Notes: generated by a model from the letters alone, not told the origin. Counted from the stretch's first letter, positions 1 through 9,944 are shown. The stretch: 64,000 nucleotides of DNA from Roseomonas indoligenes (GCF_017813365.1 NZ_JAGIZA010000004.1:248001-312000); one strand, 5' to 3'. Numbers and translations: made by a program.

Positions 1-488
1 CCGAGGACGGGACCGAGGAGAAGCACCTCATCCGCCCCGCCCCGGGCTGGGAGGAGTGGGAGGAGAGCGCTGAGACGATCCACGGCATCAGCAGGGATCG
101 CCTGGAGCGGGAGGGCGAGCCGCACGACGCGGTGGCGAAGCGGATGGTGGAGGTTCTGACGGGGCACGACCTCTACGCCTCCGCCCCGTCCTGGGACGGC
201 CAGTGGCTGTCCCGCCTGCTCCGGGCAGCGGGACAGCCGCGCCACGCCCTTCGGCTGCGGGACACTGAGGAGGCGCGGCAGGTCGCGGCGCTCTCCGCCA
301 TGCGGCAGGCCGGGTTGAACCCGGCGGAGCATAGCGGCCTGCTGGTCAGCCTTCTCGGTACGCTGACCCGCGAGGCCGAGGACGGAACCCCCGCCCACCG
401 CGCCCTGGACGATGCCCGCCGGGAACTGGCCCTATGGCGTGAGGCGAAGCGCCGGACCGAGGCGGCCATCGCGGGCCTGAACACCTAG
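1..488 (+). CDS. DEDDh-type 3'-5' exonuclease-like protein (5' end outside window)
   Basis: The reading frame is open from base 3 to the stop at 488, so the N-terminus with the first catalytic Asp/Glu pair is missing. The visible part has an ETIHGIS segment, a central Asp in SAPSWDGQWL, and a C-terminal HRALDDA motif; His plus Asp in that order is the Exo III signature of the DnaQ/RNase T fold. Such proteins remove nucleotides from 3' ends of DNA or RNA. The visible 162 residues fit the last three quarters of a single-domain member. The substrate cannot be told. It could act in repair or RNA turnover. It is followed after 81 bases by ilvD on the same strand. Confidence 0.7.
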   Translation, partial: EDGTEEKHLIRPAPGWEEWEESAETIHGISRDRLEREGEPHDAVAKRMVEVLTGHDLYASAPSWDGQWLSRLLRAAGQPRHALRLRDTEEARQVAALSAMRQAGLNPAEHSGLLVSLLGTLTREAEDGTPAHRALDDARRELALWREAKRRTEAAIAGLNT

Positions 489-569
489 AGGAATGGCCGC
501 GTTGCGCGCCGCGCCGTTGCGGCAGGTGGTTCGTTGCGCGATACAGCCCGGCGCGAGAGGAAAATGCCA

Positions 570-2294
570 ATGCCCGACAATACCTGGGACAAGTCCCGCC
601 TCCCCAGCCGCCACGTGACCGTCGGGCCGGAGCGGGCGCCGCACCGCTCCTACTACTACGCCATGGGAATGACGGAGGAGGAGATCGCCCAGCCGCTGGT
701 GGGCGTCGCCACCTGCTGGAACGAGGCCGCCCCCTGCAACATCGCCCTGAGCCGCCAGGCGCAGAGCGTGAAGACCGGCGTGAAGCAGGCCCATGGCTCC
801 CCGCGCGAGTTCACCACCATCACCGTGACGGACGGCATCGCCATGGGTCACCAGGGCATGAAGTCGTCGCTGGCCAGCCGCGACGCTATCGCCGACACGG
901 TGGAGCTGACGATGCGCGGCCACTGCTACGACGCGCTGGTCGGCATGGCCGGATGCGACAAGTCGCTGCCGGGCATGATGATGGCGATGCTGCGGCTGAA
1001 CGTGCCGAGCGTGTTCATGTATGGCGGCTCCATCCTTCCCGGGACCTACAAGGGCAAGGACGTGACGGTCGTGGACGTGTTCGAGGCGGTGGGCATGCAC
1101 GCCGCCGGCCGCATGTCGGACGAGGAGCTGCACGAGCTGGAATGCGTGGCCTGCCCCAGCGCCGGCGCCTGCGGCGGCCAGTTCACCGCCAACACCATGG
1201 CCACCGTTTCCGAGGCCATCGGCCTCGCGCTCCCCGGCTCCGCAGGCGCCCCCGCGCCCTATGAGGACCGCGACAAGTGGGCGGTGGAATCCGGCAAGGC
1301 CGTGATGGACCTGCTGCGGAAGAATATTCGCCCGCGCGACATCGTCACCATGGACAGCCTCTACAACGCCGCCCTGATCGTGGGCGCCACCGGCGGCTCC
1401 ACCAATGCCGGCCTGCACCTGCCGGCCATGGCGCATGAGGCGGGGATCAAGTTCACCCTGCACGACGTGGCGGAGATCATGCGGAAGGCGCCCTATATCG
1501 GCGACCTGAAGCCCGGCGGCCGCTACGTGGCCTTCGACGTCTACAAGGTCGGCGGCATCCCCGTAATCGTAAAGGCGCTGCTGGAGGCCGGGCTTCTGCG
1601 GGGCGACTGCATGACGGTGACCGGCAAGACGCTCGCGGAGAACCACCGTGAGGTGATCTTCCCGAAGGACCAGGACGTGATCCGCCCCGTTTCCAACCCG
1701 CTTTCCGAGACGGGCGGCGTGGTCGGGCTGAAGGGCAACCTCGCCCCGGACGGCGCCATTGTGAAGATCGCCGGCATGAAGGAGCTGCGCTTCGAGGGCA
1801 CGGCGCTCTGCTTCGACTGCGAGGAGGACGCCTTCGCCGCGGTTGATGCCCGCGCCTACAAGAAGGGCGACGTGATCATCATCCGCTACGAGGGGCCGAA
1901 GGGCGGCCCGGGCATGCGGGAAATGCTCTCCACTACCGCGGCCCTCTATGGCCAGGGCGCCGGGGCGGACGTGGCCCTGATCACCGATGGCCGCTTCTCC
2001 GGCGCCACCCGCGGCTTCTGCATCGGCCATGTCGGGCCGGAGGCGGCGGTGGGTGGCCCCATCGCGTTGCTGAAGGACGGCGACCGCATCGTGATCGATG
2101 CCGGCAAGGGCACGATAGACGTGGACCTGCCCGAGGAGGAGCTGGCCCGCCGCAGGGCCGAGTGGAAGCCGCGCGGGACGGACTACAACTCCGGCGCGCT
2201 GTGGAAATACGCCCAGCTCGTCGGCCCGGCCCATCTCGGCGCCGTCACCCATCCCGGTGGCGAGGCTGAGACCCACGTCTACGCCGACATTTGA
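570..2294 (+). CDS. ilvD: Dihydroxy-acid dehydratase IlvD
   Basis: Converts 2,3-dihydroxy-isovalerate or -methylvalerate to the 2-keto acid in valine, isoleucine and leucine synthesis, using an Fe-S cluster and Mg2+. About 574 residues, normal for the family. Cluster cysteines are visible in the first segment (ATCWNEAAPC), in MAGCDKSLPGM and in PSAGACGGQFTANTM; the C-terminal domain has the conserved ITDGRFSGATRG loop. An AGAGGA ribosome site ends 8 bases before the ATG at 570 and only 2 before the ATG at 564, so 570 is preferred; a still longer start at 534 adds a low-complexity leader. No attenuator was seen upstream. Confidence 0.96.
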   Translation: MPDNTWDKSRLPSRHVTVGPERAPHRSYYYAMGMTEEEIAQPLVGVATCWNEAAPCNIALSRQAQSVKTGVKQAHGSPREFTTITVTDGIAMGHQGMKSSLASRDAIADTVELTMRGHCYDALVGMAGCDKSLPGMMMAMLRLNVPSVFMYGGSILPGTYKGKDVTVVDVFEAVGMHAAGRMSDEELHELECVACPSAGACGGQFTANTMATVSEAIGLALPGSAGAPAPYEDRDKWAVESGKAVMDLLRKNIRPRDIVTMDSLYNAALIVGATGGSTNAGLHLPAMAHEAGIKFTLHDVAEIMRKAPYIGDLKPGGRYVAFDVYKVGGIPVIVKALLEAGLLRGDCMTVTGKTLAENHREVIFPKDQDVIRPVSNPLSETGGVVGLKGNLAPDGAIVKIAGMKELRFEGTALCFDCEEDAFAAVDARAYKKGDVIIIRYEGPKGGPGMREMLSTTAALYGQGAGADVALITDGRFSGATRGFCIGHVGPEAAVGGPIALLKDGDRIVIDAGKGTIDVDLPEEELARRRAEWKPRGTDYNSGALWKYAQLVGPAHLGAVTHPGGEAETHVYADI

Positions 2295-2363
2295 TCGGCA
2301 CGGGGCAGCCATGACCGGCTGGCGCGGTGCGGTCCCCGGCCGCGCCGTGCCAGTCTCCCGGGG

Positions 2364-3374
2364 ATGAGCACGCCGCCACTCGCCCTGACCATGGGGGACC
2401 CTGCCGGGATCGGCGGGGAGCTGACCCTCGCCGCTTGGGCGCGGCTGCGCACCTCAGGCCCGGCCTTCCTGGCGCTGGACGACCCCGCTCGCCTCTCCGC
2501 CCTCGCGGCGAGACTGGGCTGGGACGTGCCGGTCACCCCCGTCTCGGGGCCGGAGGAGGCGGCCGCGGTCTTTACGGACCGGCTTCCCGTCATGACAGTC
2601 CGGCTGCCGGCTCCCTCCGTGCCCGGCACGCCGGACCCGGTGAATGCGCCGGCGGTTCTCGGCTCCATCGAGCGCGCCGTCGCCCTGGCCCAGGCTGGGC
2701 AGGTGGGGGGCGTCGTGACGAACCCCATCAGCAAGGCCACGCTCTACCGGACCGGCTTCGCCTTCCCCGGCCATACCGAGTTCCTGGGCGCCCTGACCGG
2801 GACCGCGGAGCCGCCGGTGATGCTGCTCGCTTCACCGATGCTGCGGGTGGTGCCGGTCACCATCCACGTCTCCCTCCGCCGCGCGCTGGACACGCTGACC
2901 ACGGCGGAAATCGTCCGCACCGGCCTTGCCCTGCACCGCGGCCTGCGTGAGGGCTACGGGATCGAGAGCCCGCGCATCGCGGTAGCCGGCCTGAATCCCC
3001 ATGCCGGGGAGGAGGGGGCCATGGGCGATGAGGAGCCGCGCCTCGTCGTTCCGGCCATCGAGGCGCTGCGGGCCCAGGGCGTGGACGCCTTCGGCCCCCT
3101 GCCGCCGGACACCATGTTCACCGCCAGGGCCCGCGCGGGCTATGACGCCGCCCTCTGCCTCTACCACGACCAAGCGCTGATCCCGATCAAGACGCTGGAC
3201 ATGGATGGCGGCGTCAACGTCACGCTCGGCCTGCCGATCGTCCGCACCTCGCCGGACCACGGTACCGCCTTCGGCATTGCCGGCCAGGGCATCGCCGATC
3301 CCGGCAGCCTCGTCGCCGCCCTCCGCCTCGCGGCCGACATGGCCGCCCGCCGCTTTCCCAAGGCCGCCGCATGA
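2364..3374 (+). CDS. pdxA: 4-hydroxythreonine-4-phosphate dehydrogenase PdxA
   Basis: Oxidises 4-phosphohydroxy-threonine to the aminoketone that PdxJ condenses with deoxyxylulose phosphate, in the DXP-dependent vitamin B6 pathway. 336 residues, full length. The N-terminal MGDPAGIG motif and the metal-binding histidines in [19 protein letters not shown] and TSPDHGTAF are present. The stop overlaps the pdxJ start by 4 bases, so the two consecutive pathway enzymes are almost certainly translated together. Confidence 0.95.
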   Translation: MSTPPLALTMGDPAGIGGELTLAAWARLRTSGPAFLALDDPARLSALAARLGWDVPVTPVSGPEEAAAVFTDRLPVMTVRLPAPSVPGTPDPVNAPAVLGSIERAVALAQAGQVGGVVTNPISKATLYRTGFAFPGHTEFLGALTGTAEPPVMLLASPMLRVVPVTIHVSLRRALDTLTTAEIVRTGLALHRGLREGYGIESPRIAVAGLNPHAGEEGAMGDEEPRLVVPAIEALRAQGVDAFGPLPPDTMFTARARAGYDAALCLYHDQALIPIKTLDMDGGVNVTLGLPIVRTSPDHGTAFGIAGQGIADPGSLVAALRLAADMAARRFPKAAA

Positions 3375-4102
3375 CCCCCATCCGCCTCGGCGTAAACGTC
3401 GATCACGTCGCCACCCTCCGCAACGCCCGCGGCGGGGTGCATCCCGATCCCGTGGCGGCCGCGCGGCTGGCGCTGGCGAACGGCGCCGACAGCATCACCA
3501 TTCACCTGCGGGAGGACCGGCGGCACATCCGGGACGCCGACTGCACGGCGATGAAGGCCGGCACCGGCGCGCCGATCAACCTGGAAATGGCCGCGACGGA
3601 GGAGATGCAGGCCATCGCGCTCGCCCTGCGACCCCATGCCTGCTGCCTGGTACCGGAGAAGCGGGCCGAGTTGACGACCGAGGGCGGGCTGGACGCGGCG
3701 GGGCAGGAGGCGGCCCTGGCGCCCGTGGTCTCCGCGCTGGTTGCGGCGGGCATCCGCGTCTCCCTCTTCCTCGACCCTGACCGGCACCAGGTGGAGACCG
3801 CCGCCCGTCTCGGCGCGAAGGCCGTGGAGCTTCACACCGGCACCTTCTGCGAGGTCGAGCCCGGCCCGGCACGGGATGCCGAGCTCGCCCGGCTCCGCAC
3901 CGCCGCGCAGCAGGTCGCGGCCCTCGGGATGGAATGCCACGCCGGCCACGGGCTGGACTACGAGACCGCGCCCTTGCTGGCCGCCATTCCGGAGGTGGTG
4001 GAGCTGAACATCGGCCATTTCCTCATGGGTCAGGCACTCTTCCATGGGTTGGGCCCGGCCGTGACCCGCATGCGGCAGGTGATGGAGGCTGCGCGGCCAT
4101 GA
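3371..4102 (+). CDS. pdxJ: Pyridoxine 5'-phosphate synthase PdxJ
   Basis: Closes the pyridoxine ring from 1-deoxyxylulose 5-phosphate and the PdxA product. 243 residues forming a TIM barrel. The start [15 protein letters not shown] carries the first catalytic His; [12 protein letters not shown] and the late [11 protein letters not shown] segment carry further active-site residues. It overlaps pdxA by ATGA and also overlaps the following oxygenase gene by 4 bases, so the three genes form one tight operon. Confidence 0.96.
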   Translation: MTPIRLGVNVDHVATLRNARGGVHPDPVAAARLALANGADSITIHLREDRRHIRDADCTAMKAGTGAPINLEMAATEEMQAIALALRPHACCLVPEKRAELTTEGGLDAAGQEAALAPVVSALVAAGIRVSLFLDPDRHQVETAARLGAKAVELHTGTFCEVEPGPARDAELARLRTAAQQVAALGMECHAGHGLDYETAPLLAAIPEVVELNIGHFLMGQALFHGLGPAVTRMRQVMEAARP

Positions 4103-4809
4103 CCGCCCCCGACGCGACCATTGCCGAGGCCGGCTACGTCTCCCTGTCCGGGGATGAGGCACGCCGCCGCTTCGACCCGGCCGGGACTGCCCTGTCAGGC
4201 ACGGCCTGGGCGGCGTTCGCGGCCAGCTGGGACGATCTGCGCCCCGACACCTACATGGCCGATGGCGGCCGCTACCGGCTGCGTCGCCACGCCATCTATG
4301 AGGCAAGGTCGGGTGCGCCACTCGTCCGCGCGCCGCACGGCCCGCATTTCCAGGCCACGCACTACAATACGCTGAATGGCGGAATCGATCGCTGGTTCGA
4401 TCCGGTGACGCCCGAGGTGGGTGAAGGGCCAGCCCTGCCTGCGCTGCTCGATGGCGCGAGGGCGGTCTTCGAGCGCCTGGCCCCGGGTGCGGCGTGGAAT
4501 GTGGAGGTCCACCAGTTCCGCATCGAGGCGCGGCCGGAGGAGGCGGGCAAGCCGACGCCGGAGGGGATGCACTCGGACGGCGTGGACTACGTCATGGTGA
4601 TGATGATCGGCCGCGAGAACGTCGAGGGCGGCGTCACGGGCATCGAGATCGACGGGCGGGAGGCAGCCAGCTTCACCCTGTCCGGACCCTGCGACGCCGT
4701 GCTGCTGGACGACAACCGGGTGAAGCACGGCGTCACGCCGATCCGCCCCATCGACCCCGGCCATCCCGGCCACCGCGACGTGCTGGTCCTGACCTTCCGG
4801 AAAGCCTAG
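4099..4809 (+). CDS. 2OG-Fe(II) dioxygenase family protein (BsmA/PF10014-like)
   Basis: 236 residues. The iron-binding facial triad is visible as H-x-D in MHSDGVDYVM (about residue 156) and a distal His in NRVKHGVTPI, followed by a typical C-terminal HRDVLVLTFRK strand. This spacing matches the small 2OG-Fe dioxygenase family to which the YqcI/BsmA amino-acid hydroxylases belong; some members hydroxylate free amino acids, but the substrate here is unknown. It starts inside the pdxJ stop, so it is cotranscribed with B6 genes, though no functional link is known. Its stop overlaps the stop of convergent xthA by 4 bases. Confidence 0.8.
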   Translation: MTAPDATIAEAGYVSLSGDEARRRFDPAGTALSGTAWAAFAASWDDLRPDTYMADGGRYRLRRHAIYEARSGAPLVRAPHGPHFQATHYNTLNGGIDRWFDPVTPEVGEGPALPALLDGARAVFERLAPGAAWNVEVHQFRIEARPEEAGKPTPEGMHSDGVDYVMVMMIGRENVEGGVTGIEIDGREAASFTLSGPCDAVLLDDNRVKHGVTPIRPIDPGHPGHRDVLVLTFRKA

Positions 4810-5576
4810 TCGGCCAAGTCGAACAGCACCGGCGCGTGGTCGGAAGGGGTCTCCTCCGACCGCGCGGCGAGATCCACGAAAGCCCCGGTCAGCCGCTCCG
4901 CGAGTTCGGCACTCAGCAGGGCATGGTCGATCCGCAAGCCCCGGTTCTGCTCGAATGCCGGGCCGTAGTCCCAGTATGTCCAGGGCGCATCGGCCGGGTG
5001 CAGGGCCCGCAGCGCGTCCATCATGCCGAGATGGGTGATGGCGCGAAGGGCCGCCCGGCTCTCGGGCCGCACCAGCGCGTCGGTCGGCGGCAGGGCGCCG
5101 GGCGAGAAATCCTCATCGGTCGGGCAGACGTTGAAGTCGCCCAGCACGGCATAGGGGGTGAGGGAGTCCAGCCGCTCCGCCACCCGAGCCCGCAGCCGCG
5201 CCATCCAGGCCAGCTTATAGGCGTAGCCCGCATCGCCGCCGGAATTGCCGTTGGGCAAATAGATTCCGGCGATGTTCATCCCCCCGGCCTTCACCTCGAC
5301 GAAGCGGGCATGGGTGTCGTCCTCCCCGTCCGGCAGGGCCTCGTCCACAACCTCGAAGGGGATGCGGGCAACGACGGCCACGCCGTTCCGCCCGCCCGGC
5401 TGGCCCACGGCATGGACCTGGTAGCCGAGGTCGGCCACCTCCATGCCCGGGAACTCCTCCGTCTTGCACTTCAGTTCCTGAAGGAAGATCAGGTCGGGCG
5501 AGTGACGCTCGATCAACCGGCGCAGATGCGGCATCCGCTTCCGCGCCGAGTTCACGTTGAAGGTGCAGAGGCGCAA
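4806..5576 (-). CDS. xthA: Exodeoxyribonuclease III
   Basis: AP endonuclease and 3'-5' exonuclease of base-excision repair, 256 residues. It has the family order: N-terminal CTFNVNSARKR, catalytic LQELKCK (metal Glu), GIYLPNGNS, GDFNVCPTDED (Asp and Asn), the AF..NRGLRIDHALLS segment and C-terminal SDHAPV with the catalytic Asp-His. Convergent with the oxygenase gene. The erpA-like gene ends 8 bases upstream on the same strand, so xthA probably lies in its transcript. Confidence 0.95.
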   Translation of the reverse strand: MRLCTFNVNSARKRMPHLRRLIERHSPDLIFLQELKCKTEEFPGMEVADLGYQVHAVGQPGGRNGVAVVARIPFEVVDEALPDGEDDTHARFVEVKAGGMNIAGIYLPNGNSGGDAGYAYKLAWMARLRARVAERLDSLTPYAVLGDFNVCPTDEDFSPGALPPTDALVRPESRAALRAITHLGMMDALRALHPADAPWTYWDYGPAFEQNRGLRIDHALLSAELAERLTGAFVDLAARSEETPSDHAPVLFDLAD

Positions 5577-5584
5577 AGGGGCGA

Positions 5585-5926
5585 TCAGACCGAGAAGGAG
5601 ACGCCGCAGCCGCAGCCGGAGGCCGCGACGGGGTTCCGGACCCGGAAATGGGCGCCGATTAGCTCGTCGGCCCAGTCCAACTCCGCCCCGCGCAGCAGGT
5701 CCAGGGATACGGGGTCGATAAAGACCCGGCCTTCCACGACCAGATCGTCCGCTTCCGGCGCGTCAGCCAGGTCGAACTTGTACTGGAAGCCTGAACATCC
5801 CCCGGCTTCCACCGCCAGGCGCAGCCCCGCATGGGGGCGGCACTGGGATGCGGCGATCTCCATCACCTGCGCCAGGGCGGAGGGGCTGACGGAGAAAGGG
5901 GAGGGCTGGTGGCTACCGTCCGGCAT
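5585..5926 (-). CDS. erpA: A-type iron-sulfur cluster carrier (HesB/IscA family, ErpA-like)
   Basis: Small carrier that hands Fe-S clusters to target enzymes, 113 residues. The three cluster cysteines are in place: one in VEAGGCSGFQY and two in the C-terminal SGCGCGVSFSV. A GAGG ribosome site 5 bases before the ATG at 5926 decides the start; a GTG at 5956 would add ten residues with no good ribosome site. It sits upstream of xthA on the same strand and is divergent from dgt, whose ATG lies 114 bases away. Naming it ErpA rather than IscA rests on its solitary context, not on a decisive residue. Confidence 0.85.
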   Translation of the reverse strand: MPDGSHQPSPFSVSPSALAQVMEIAASQCRPHAGLRLAVEAGGCSGFQYKFDLADAPEADDLVVEGRVFIDPVSLDLLRGAELDWADELIGAHFRVRNPVAASGCGCGVSFSV

Positions 5927-6040
5927 GGAAACCTCGGGGAACTGGCGATTCCCCACTTAGATAGGCCCTCTGCCCGCCTTCTCCAACGCGCGCCAGCCTT
6001 GCCGCCCTCGCGGGGCGGGTGCTACGGCCCGCCGGACGCC

Positions 6041-7246
6041 ATGGACGCCCCCATCCCCAAAGCCGCCCCGAGCGGCCCGCAAGAGCAGGCCCGCCAGGAC
6101 CTGGCGCCCTGGGCGGTGCAGCCGGGGGCCTCGCGCGGTCGCCTCTATCCGGAGGATGGGGGAGGGGGCCGGTCCCCCTATCAGCGGGACCGAGACCGGA
6201 TCATCCACTCCACCGCCTTCCGGCGCCTTCAGTACAAGACCCAGGTCTTCATCTACCACGAGGGCGATGCCTTCCGAACCCGCCTGACCCATTCCATCGA
6301 GGTGGCGCAGATCGCCCGCTCCCTCGCCCGCCAGCTTCACCTCGATGAGGACTTGGCCGAGGCGCTGGCCCTGGCCCATGACCTCGGCCATCCCCCTTTC
6401 GGCCATGCGGGGGAGGAGGCGTTGAACGGGGTGATGCGCGCCTTCGGCGGCTACGACCACAACGCCCAGTCCCTGAAGGCCGTGACGCTGCTGGAGCACC
6501 GCTACGCCGGTTTCGACGGGCTGAACCTGACCTGGGAGACGCTGGAGGGGCTCGCCAAGCACAACGGCCCGCTCCGCCGCCCGCCGCCCTACATCGCCGA
6601 GTACTCTGCCCGGCACGACCTGGAGCTGAACTGCCATGCCAGCGCAGAGGCGCAGGCTGCGGCGATCGCGGACGACATCGCCTACAACAACCACGACCTG
6701 GATGACGGCCTGCGTGCCGGCATCTTCACGCTGGAGGAGGCTTGCCAGCTTCCCCTGGTGGCAGAGGCGCGCGACCTAGCCATGGCGGCTGTGCCGGCCG
6801 ACACCCCGCCGGACCGGCTGGGCAGCGAGATCATCCGCCGGGTGATCAACCTGATGATCGTGGACGTGACGGAGGAGGCGCGGCGCCGCATCGCCGCGCT
6901 GAAGCCGAAGGACGTCTCGGACATCCGCCGCGCGGACCGCCCCGTGGTCTTCTTCTCCGACCGGATGCGCGCCCTGAACCAGGAGACGCGCGATTTCCTG
7001 TTCGACCGGATGTACCGCCACTGGCGCGTGAACCGCACCACCCTGAAGTCCAAGCGCGTGCTGCAGGTGATGTTCGCGCTTCTGCACGGCCAGCCGGACA
7101 TGCTGCCCCCCAGCTGGGCGCGCCGCGCCGGCGAGGCGGGCTCCCCCGAGGCCGCCCGCACCGTGTGCGACTGGCTGGCGGGGATGACCGACAAGTTCGC
7201 GCTCGAAGAGCACCGTCGCCTGACGGACCCCCACACTCCCGGCTGA
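6041..7246 (+). CDS. dgt: Deoxyguanosinetriphosphate triphosphohydrolase-like protein
   Basis: HD-domain dNTPase that splits dGTP to deoxyguanosine and triphosphate, helping control dNTP pools. 401 residues, matching the long alphaproteobacterial form. The HD signature is clear: R in STAFRRLQYKTQVF, H in LTHSIEVAQIAR, HD in ALAHDLGHPPFGHAGE and a late D in AIADDIAYNNHDLDDG. The frame is open further upstream, but the ATG at 6041 gives the usual N-terminus. It ends 8 bases before argS, so the two are cotranscribed. Confidence 0.93.
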   Translation: MDAPIPKAAPSGPQEQARQDLAPWAVQPGASRGRLYPEDGGGGRSPYQRDRDRIIHSTAFRRLQYKTQVFIYHEGDAFRTRLTHSIEVAQIARSLARQLHLDEDLAEALALAHDLGHPPFGHAGEEALNGVMRAFGGYDHNAQSLKAVTLLEHRYAGFDGLNLTWETLEGLAKHNGPLRRPPPYIAEYSARHDLELNCHASAEAQAAAIADDIAYNNHDLDDGLRAGIFTLEEACQLPLVAEARDLAMAAVPADTPPDRLGSEIIRRVINLMIVDVTEEARRRIAALKPKDVSDIRRADRPVVFFSDRMRALNQETRDFLFDRMYRHWRVNRTTLKSKRVLQVMFALLHGQPDMLPPSWARRAGEAGSPEAARTVCDWLAGMTDKFALEEHRRLTDPHTPG

Positions 7247-7254
7247 CCTGACCC

Positions 7255-9024
7255 ATGACAGACGACATCTTCCGCACGATCCGCGAAGCGGTCGTGGACG
7301 AGCTCCGCGGCCTGATCCCAGGGCTGGACGAAGGGGTCCTTGCCCGCGTGCTGGTGGAGCCGCCGCGCGACCCGTCACACGGCGACATGGCGACCAACGC
7401 CGCGCTGCTGGTGGCCAAGCCCGCCCGCATGGCGCCGCAGAAGGTGGCGCAGGACCTTGCCGCGCGCCTGGTGGCGCGGAACGACATCGCCGCGGCCGCG
7501 CCGGCCGGACCGGGCTTCGTGAACCTGCGGCTGACCGAGGCCGCCATCCGCGCCCAGGTGCCCGCGGTGCTCCGAGCGGGCGAGGCCTTTGGCGGCGGCA
7601 CCACGGGCGGCGGCCGGAAGGCAGATGTGGAGTACGTCTCCGCCAATCCCACCGGTCCGATGCATGTCGGCCACTGCCGCGGCGCGGTGGTCGGGGATGC
7701 CCTGGCGAACCTGCTGCACAAGGCGGGCTGGGACGTCACGAAGGAGTACTACATCAACGACGCCGGCGCGCAGGTGCAGGCGCTCGCCTGGGCGGCCTAC
7801 TGGCGCTACCTCCAGGCCCTGGGCACCCCTATGACGGAGGAGGAGTTCTCCGCCGGCATCCCCGGCGGGCTGCAGTACCGCGGGGAGTACCTGGTTCCCG
7901 TCGGCAACGCGTTGCAGCAGAAGCACGGCGATGCGCTGGCGCCCGGCGGCAGGCCCGCCGATCCCTCGCTCTGGCTCGAGACGGTACGAGAGTTCACCGT
8001 GGCGGCAATGATGGACGAGATCCGCGAGGACCTCGCCGCACTGGGCGTGCGGCACGACGTCTTCATCAGCGAGGCGGCGCTGGTGAAGAGCGGCGAGGCC
8101 GACAAGGCGATCGCCGCGCTCACCGCGCGCGGCCTCGTCTATGAGGGCGTGCTGGAGCCGCCAAAGGGCAAGCTGCCGGACGACTGGGAGGCGCGGGAGC
8201 AGACCCTTTTCCGCTCCACCGAGTTCGGCGACGACGTGGATCGCCCGCTCCGCAAGAGCGACGGCAGCAACACCTATTTCGCGAACGACATCGGCAATCA
8301 CGCGGACAAGATCGCGCGCGGTTTCGACGAGCTGGTGCAGGTCTGGGGCGCCGACCATGGCGGCTACGTGCCGCGCATGAAGGCCGCCGTCGCCGCACTC
8401 TCCACGGACAAGCCCGTCTCCTTCGACGTGGTGCTGACGCAGATCGTGAAGGTGGTGAAGGGCGGCCAGCCCGTGCGGATGTCCAAGCGCGCCGGCACCT
8501 ATGTGACGCTCCGCGACCTGATCGACGAGGTGGGCCGCGACGCCGTGCGCTTCACCATGCTGACGCGCAAGGCCGACGCCCAGATGGAGTTCGACCTGGA
8601 CGCGGTGGTGCAGCAGAGCCGGGACAACCCGGTCTTCTACGTGCAATACGCCCATGCCCGCTGCCGCTCCGTCCTGCGCCAGGCCGGGGACCCCGCCGGG
8701 ACCGATCTCGCCGCTGTGCCGCTCGAGGCCCTGGACGATCCGACCGAGATGGCCCTGATCCGCCGCCTGAGCGCCTGGCCCCGTACCGTGGAGGCCGCGG
8801 CCCTGGCGCGGGAACCGCACCGGATCGCGTTCTTTCTCCATGACTTGGCGGCCGACTTTCATCTACTCTGGAACAAGGGGCGCGAGGACACGACCTTGCG
8901 TTTTATCCGGGAGGATGAGCCCGAGGCCACGCGCGCGAGGCTTGCCCTTGTTGCAGCGACGGCCACGGTTATCCGCTCGGGCCTCGCGGTGATGGGGGTG
9001 ACGCCCGTCGAGGAGATGCGGTGA
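7255..9024 (+). CDS. argS: Arginyl-tRNA synthetase
   Basis: Charges tRNA-Arg. 589 residues, class I fold: HIGH motif as HVGH in ANPTGPMHVGHCRGAV (about residue 135-145), KMSKS-like MSKR in PVRMSKRAGTY, and a C-terminal DALR anticodon-binding domain containing YVQYAHARCRS. The stop overlaps the GTG start of the SPOR gene by 4 bases. A tRNA-Arg gene lies 7.6 kb downstream, with no evident regulatory link. Confidence 0.97.
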   Translation: MTDDIFRTIREAVVDELRGLIPGLDEGVLARVLVEPPRDPSHGDMATNAALLVAKPARMAPQKVAQDLAARLVARNDIAAAAPAGPGFVNLRLTEAAIRAQVPAVLRAGEAFGGGTTGGGRKADVEYVSANPTGPMHVGHCRGAVVGDALANLLHKAGWDVTKEYYINDAGAQVQALAWAAYWRYLQALGTPMTEEEFSAGIPGGLQYRGEYLVPVGNALQQKHGDALAPGGRPADPSLWLETVREFTVAAMMDEIREDLAALGVRHDVFISEAALVKSGEADKAIAALTARGLVYEGVLEPPKGKLPDDWEAREQTLFRSTEFGDDVDRPLRKSDGSNTYFANDIGNHADKIARGFDELVQVWGADHGGYVPRMKAAVAALSTDKPVSFDVVLTQIVKVVKGGQPVRMSKRAGTYVTLRDLIDEVGRDAVRFTMLTRKADAQMEFDLDAVVQQSRDNPVFYVQYAHARCRSVLRQAGDPAGTDLAAVPLEALDDPTEMALIRRLSAWPRTVEAAALAREPHRIAFFLHDLAADFHLLWNKGREDTTLRFIREDEPEATRARLALVAATATVIRSGLAVMGVTPVEEMR

Positions 9025-9944
9025 GCGATTTCACGGTTCCGAGCTACCGGGTCCGCCAGCAGCGGGCCGGCTTTCAGGTGCCCTGGCGCATGCTGGCCCT
9101 TTCGGGCGGCGTGCTGGCCGCGGCGGCGGTGGGGGGCGGCGTGGTCTGGGGGATCTCCCGCGCCGTGAACCGCAGCGTGCCGACGATCGAGGCCGATGCC
9201 CGGCCGATCCGCATCAAGCCGGAAGACCCGGGCGGGCTTCGCGTGGCGAACCAGGACGAGCGGATTTTTGAAAGCCAGCGCCGCGGCGGCACGACCGCGA
9301 ACGGCCCGGCGCGCCTCTCGCCAGAGGCCGAGCGGCCGGACGTGAACGCGCTCCGCCAGGCGGCGATCCGTGCTCAGCAGGCGGAGCAGGCCCAGGCCGC
9401 CGCGGCCCAGGCGGCAGCAGCGCAGGCGGCCACCGCCCAAGCGCAGGCCCAGGCCCAGGCCGCGCGGCAGCCCGCCGCGCTGGCGCCGCAGCCAGAAGCC
9501 GAATCGGCCCGGCCGCCGCTCCTCAACCCCAGCGTCGGCCAGCAACTGGCGGCCCGGGTGGCTACGCCAGCGCAGCAGCCAACGCCGGCAGCGGCGCCGC
9601 AGCCGGCCCAGCAGCCACCGGTTCAGCAGCAGGCCCCGGCTCCGGCCGCTCCGCCCATCACGCCGCCGCCCATGCCGGCCGGCGCGCCCGCCCGCGGTGG
9701 CCGCTTCGTCGTCCAGCTCGGCGCCGTCACCTCCGAGGAGGCGGCGCAGGGCGAGTGGGCCCGGCTGCAGGGACGCATCCCCGAGCTGGCCGGCCGCCAG
9801 CCCCAGATCACCCGCGTGGACCGCGGCGACCTCCCGCCGATGTGGCGCATCCGCACCGGCGGGCTGCCGGATGACCGGGCGGCGCAGGCCCTTTGCACGT
9901 CCGCCAAGTCCAAGGGCGCGCCCTGCGCCGTGATCGGCGGATGA
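9021..9944 (+). CDS. SPOR domain-containing membrane-anchored protein
   Basis: 307 residues in three parts: a short cytoplasmic N-terminus and one membrane span (about 26-48), a long Ala/Gln/Pro-rich periplasmic linker (about 110-220), and a C-terminal SPOR domain (about 225-305, starting FVVQLGAVTSEEAAQGEWARL). SPOR domains bind denuded glycan strands at the septum, so a role in cell division or wall remodelling is likely. The GTG start overlaps argS by 4 bases and the stop overlaps nagZ by 4, a layout common in alphaproteobacteria. Confidence 0.85.
   Translation: MSDFTVPSYRVRQQRAGFQVPWRMLALSGGVLAAAAVGGGVVWGISRAVNRSVPTIEADARPIRIKPEDPGGLRVANQDERIFESQRRGGTTANGPARLSPEAERPDVNALRQAAIRAQQAEQAQAAAAQAAAAQAATAQAQAQAQAARQPAALAPQPEAESARPPLLNPSVGQQLAARVATPAQQPTPAAAPQPAQQPPVQQQAPAPAAPPITPPPMPAGAPARGGRFVVQLGAVTSEEAAQGEWARLQGRIPELAGRQPQITRVDRGDLPPMWRIRTGGLPDDRAAQALCTSAKSKGAPCAVIGG

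Noticed and set aside
432-2312. 626-codon minus-strand frame over ilvD
   Set aside because: Shadow of ilvD, whose cluster cysteines and length are clear.
2295-2363. Terminator-like GC dyad between ilvD and pdxA
   Set aside because: Short imperfect complementarity in very GC-rich sequence without a T run; not enough for a call.
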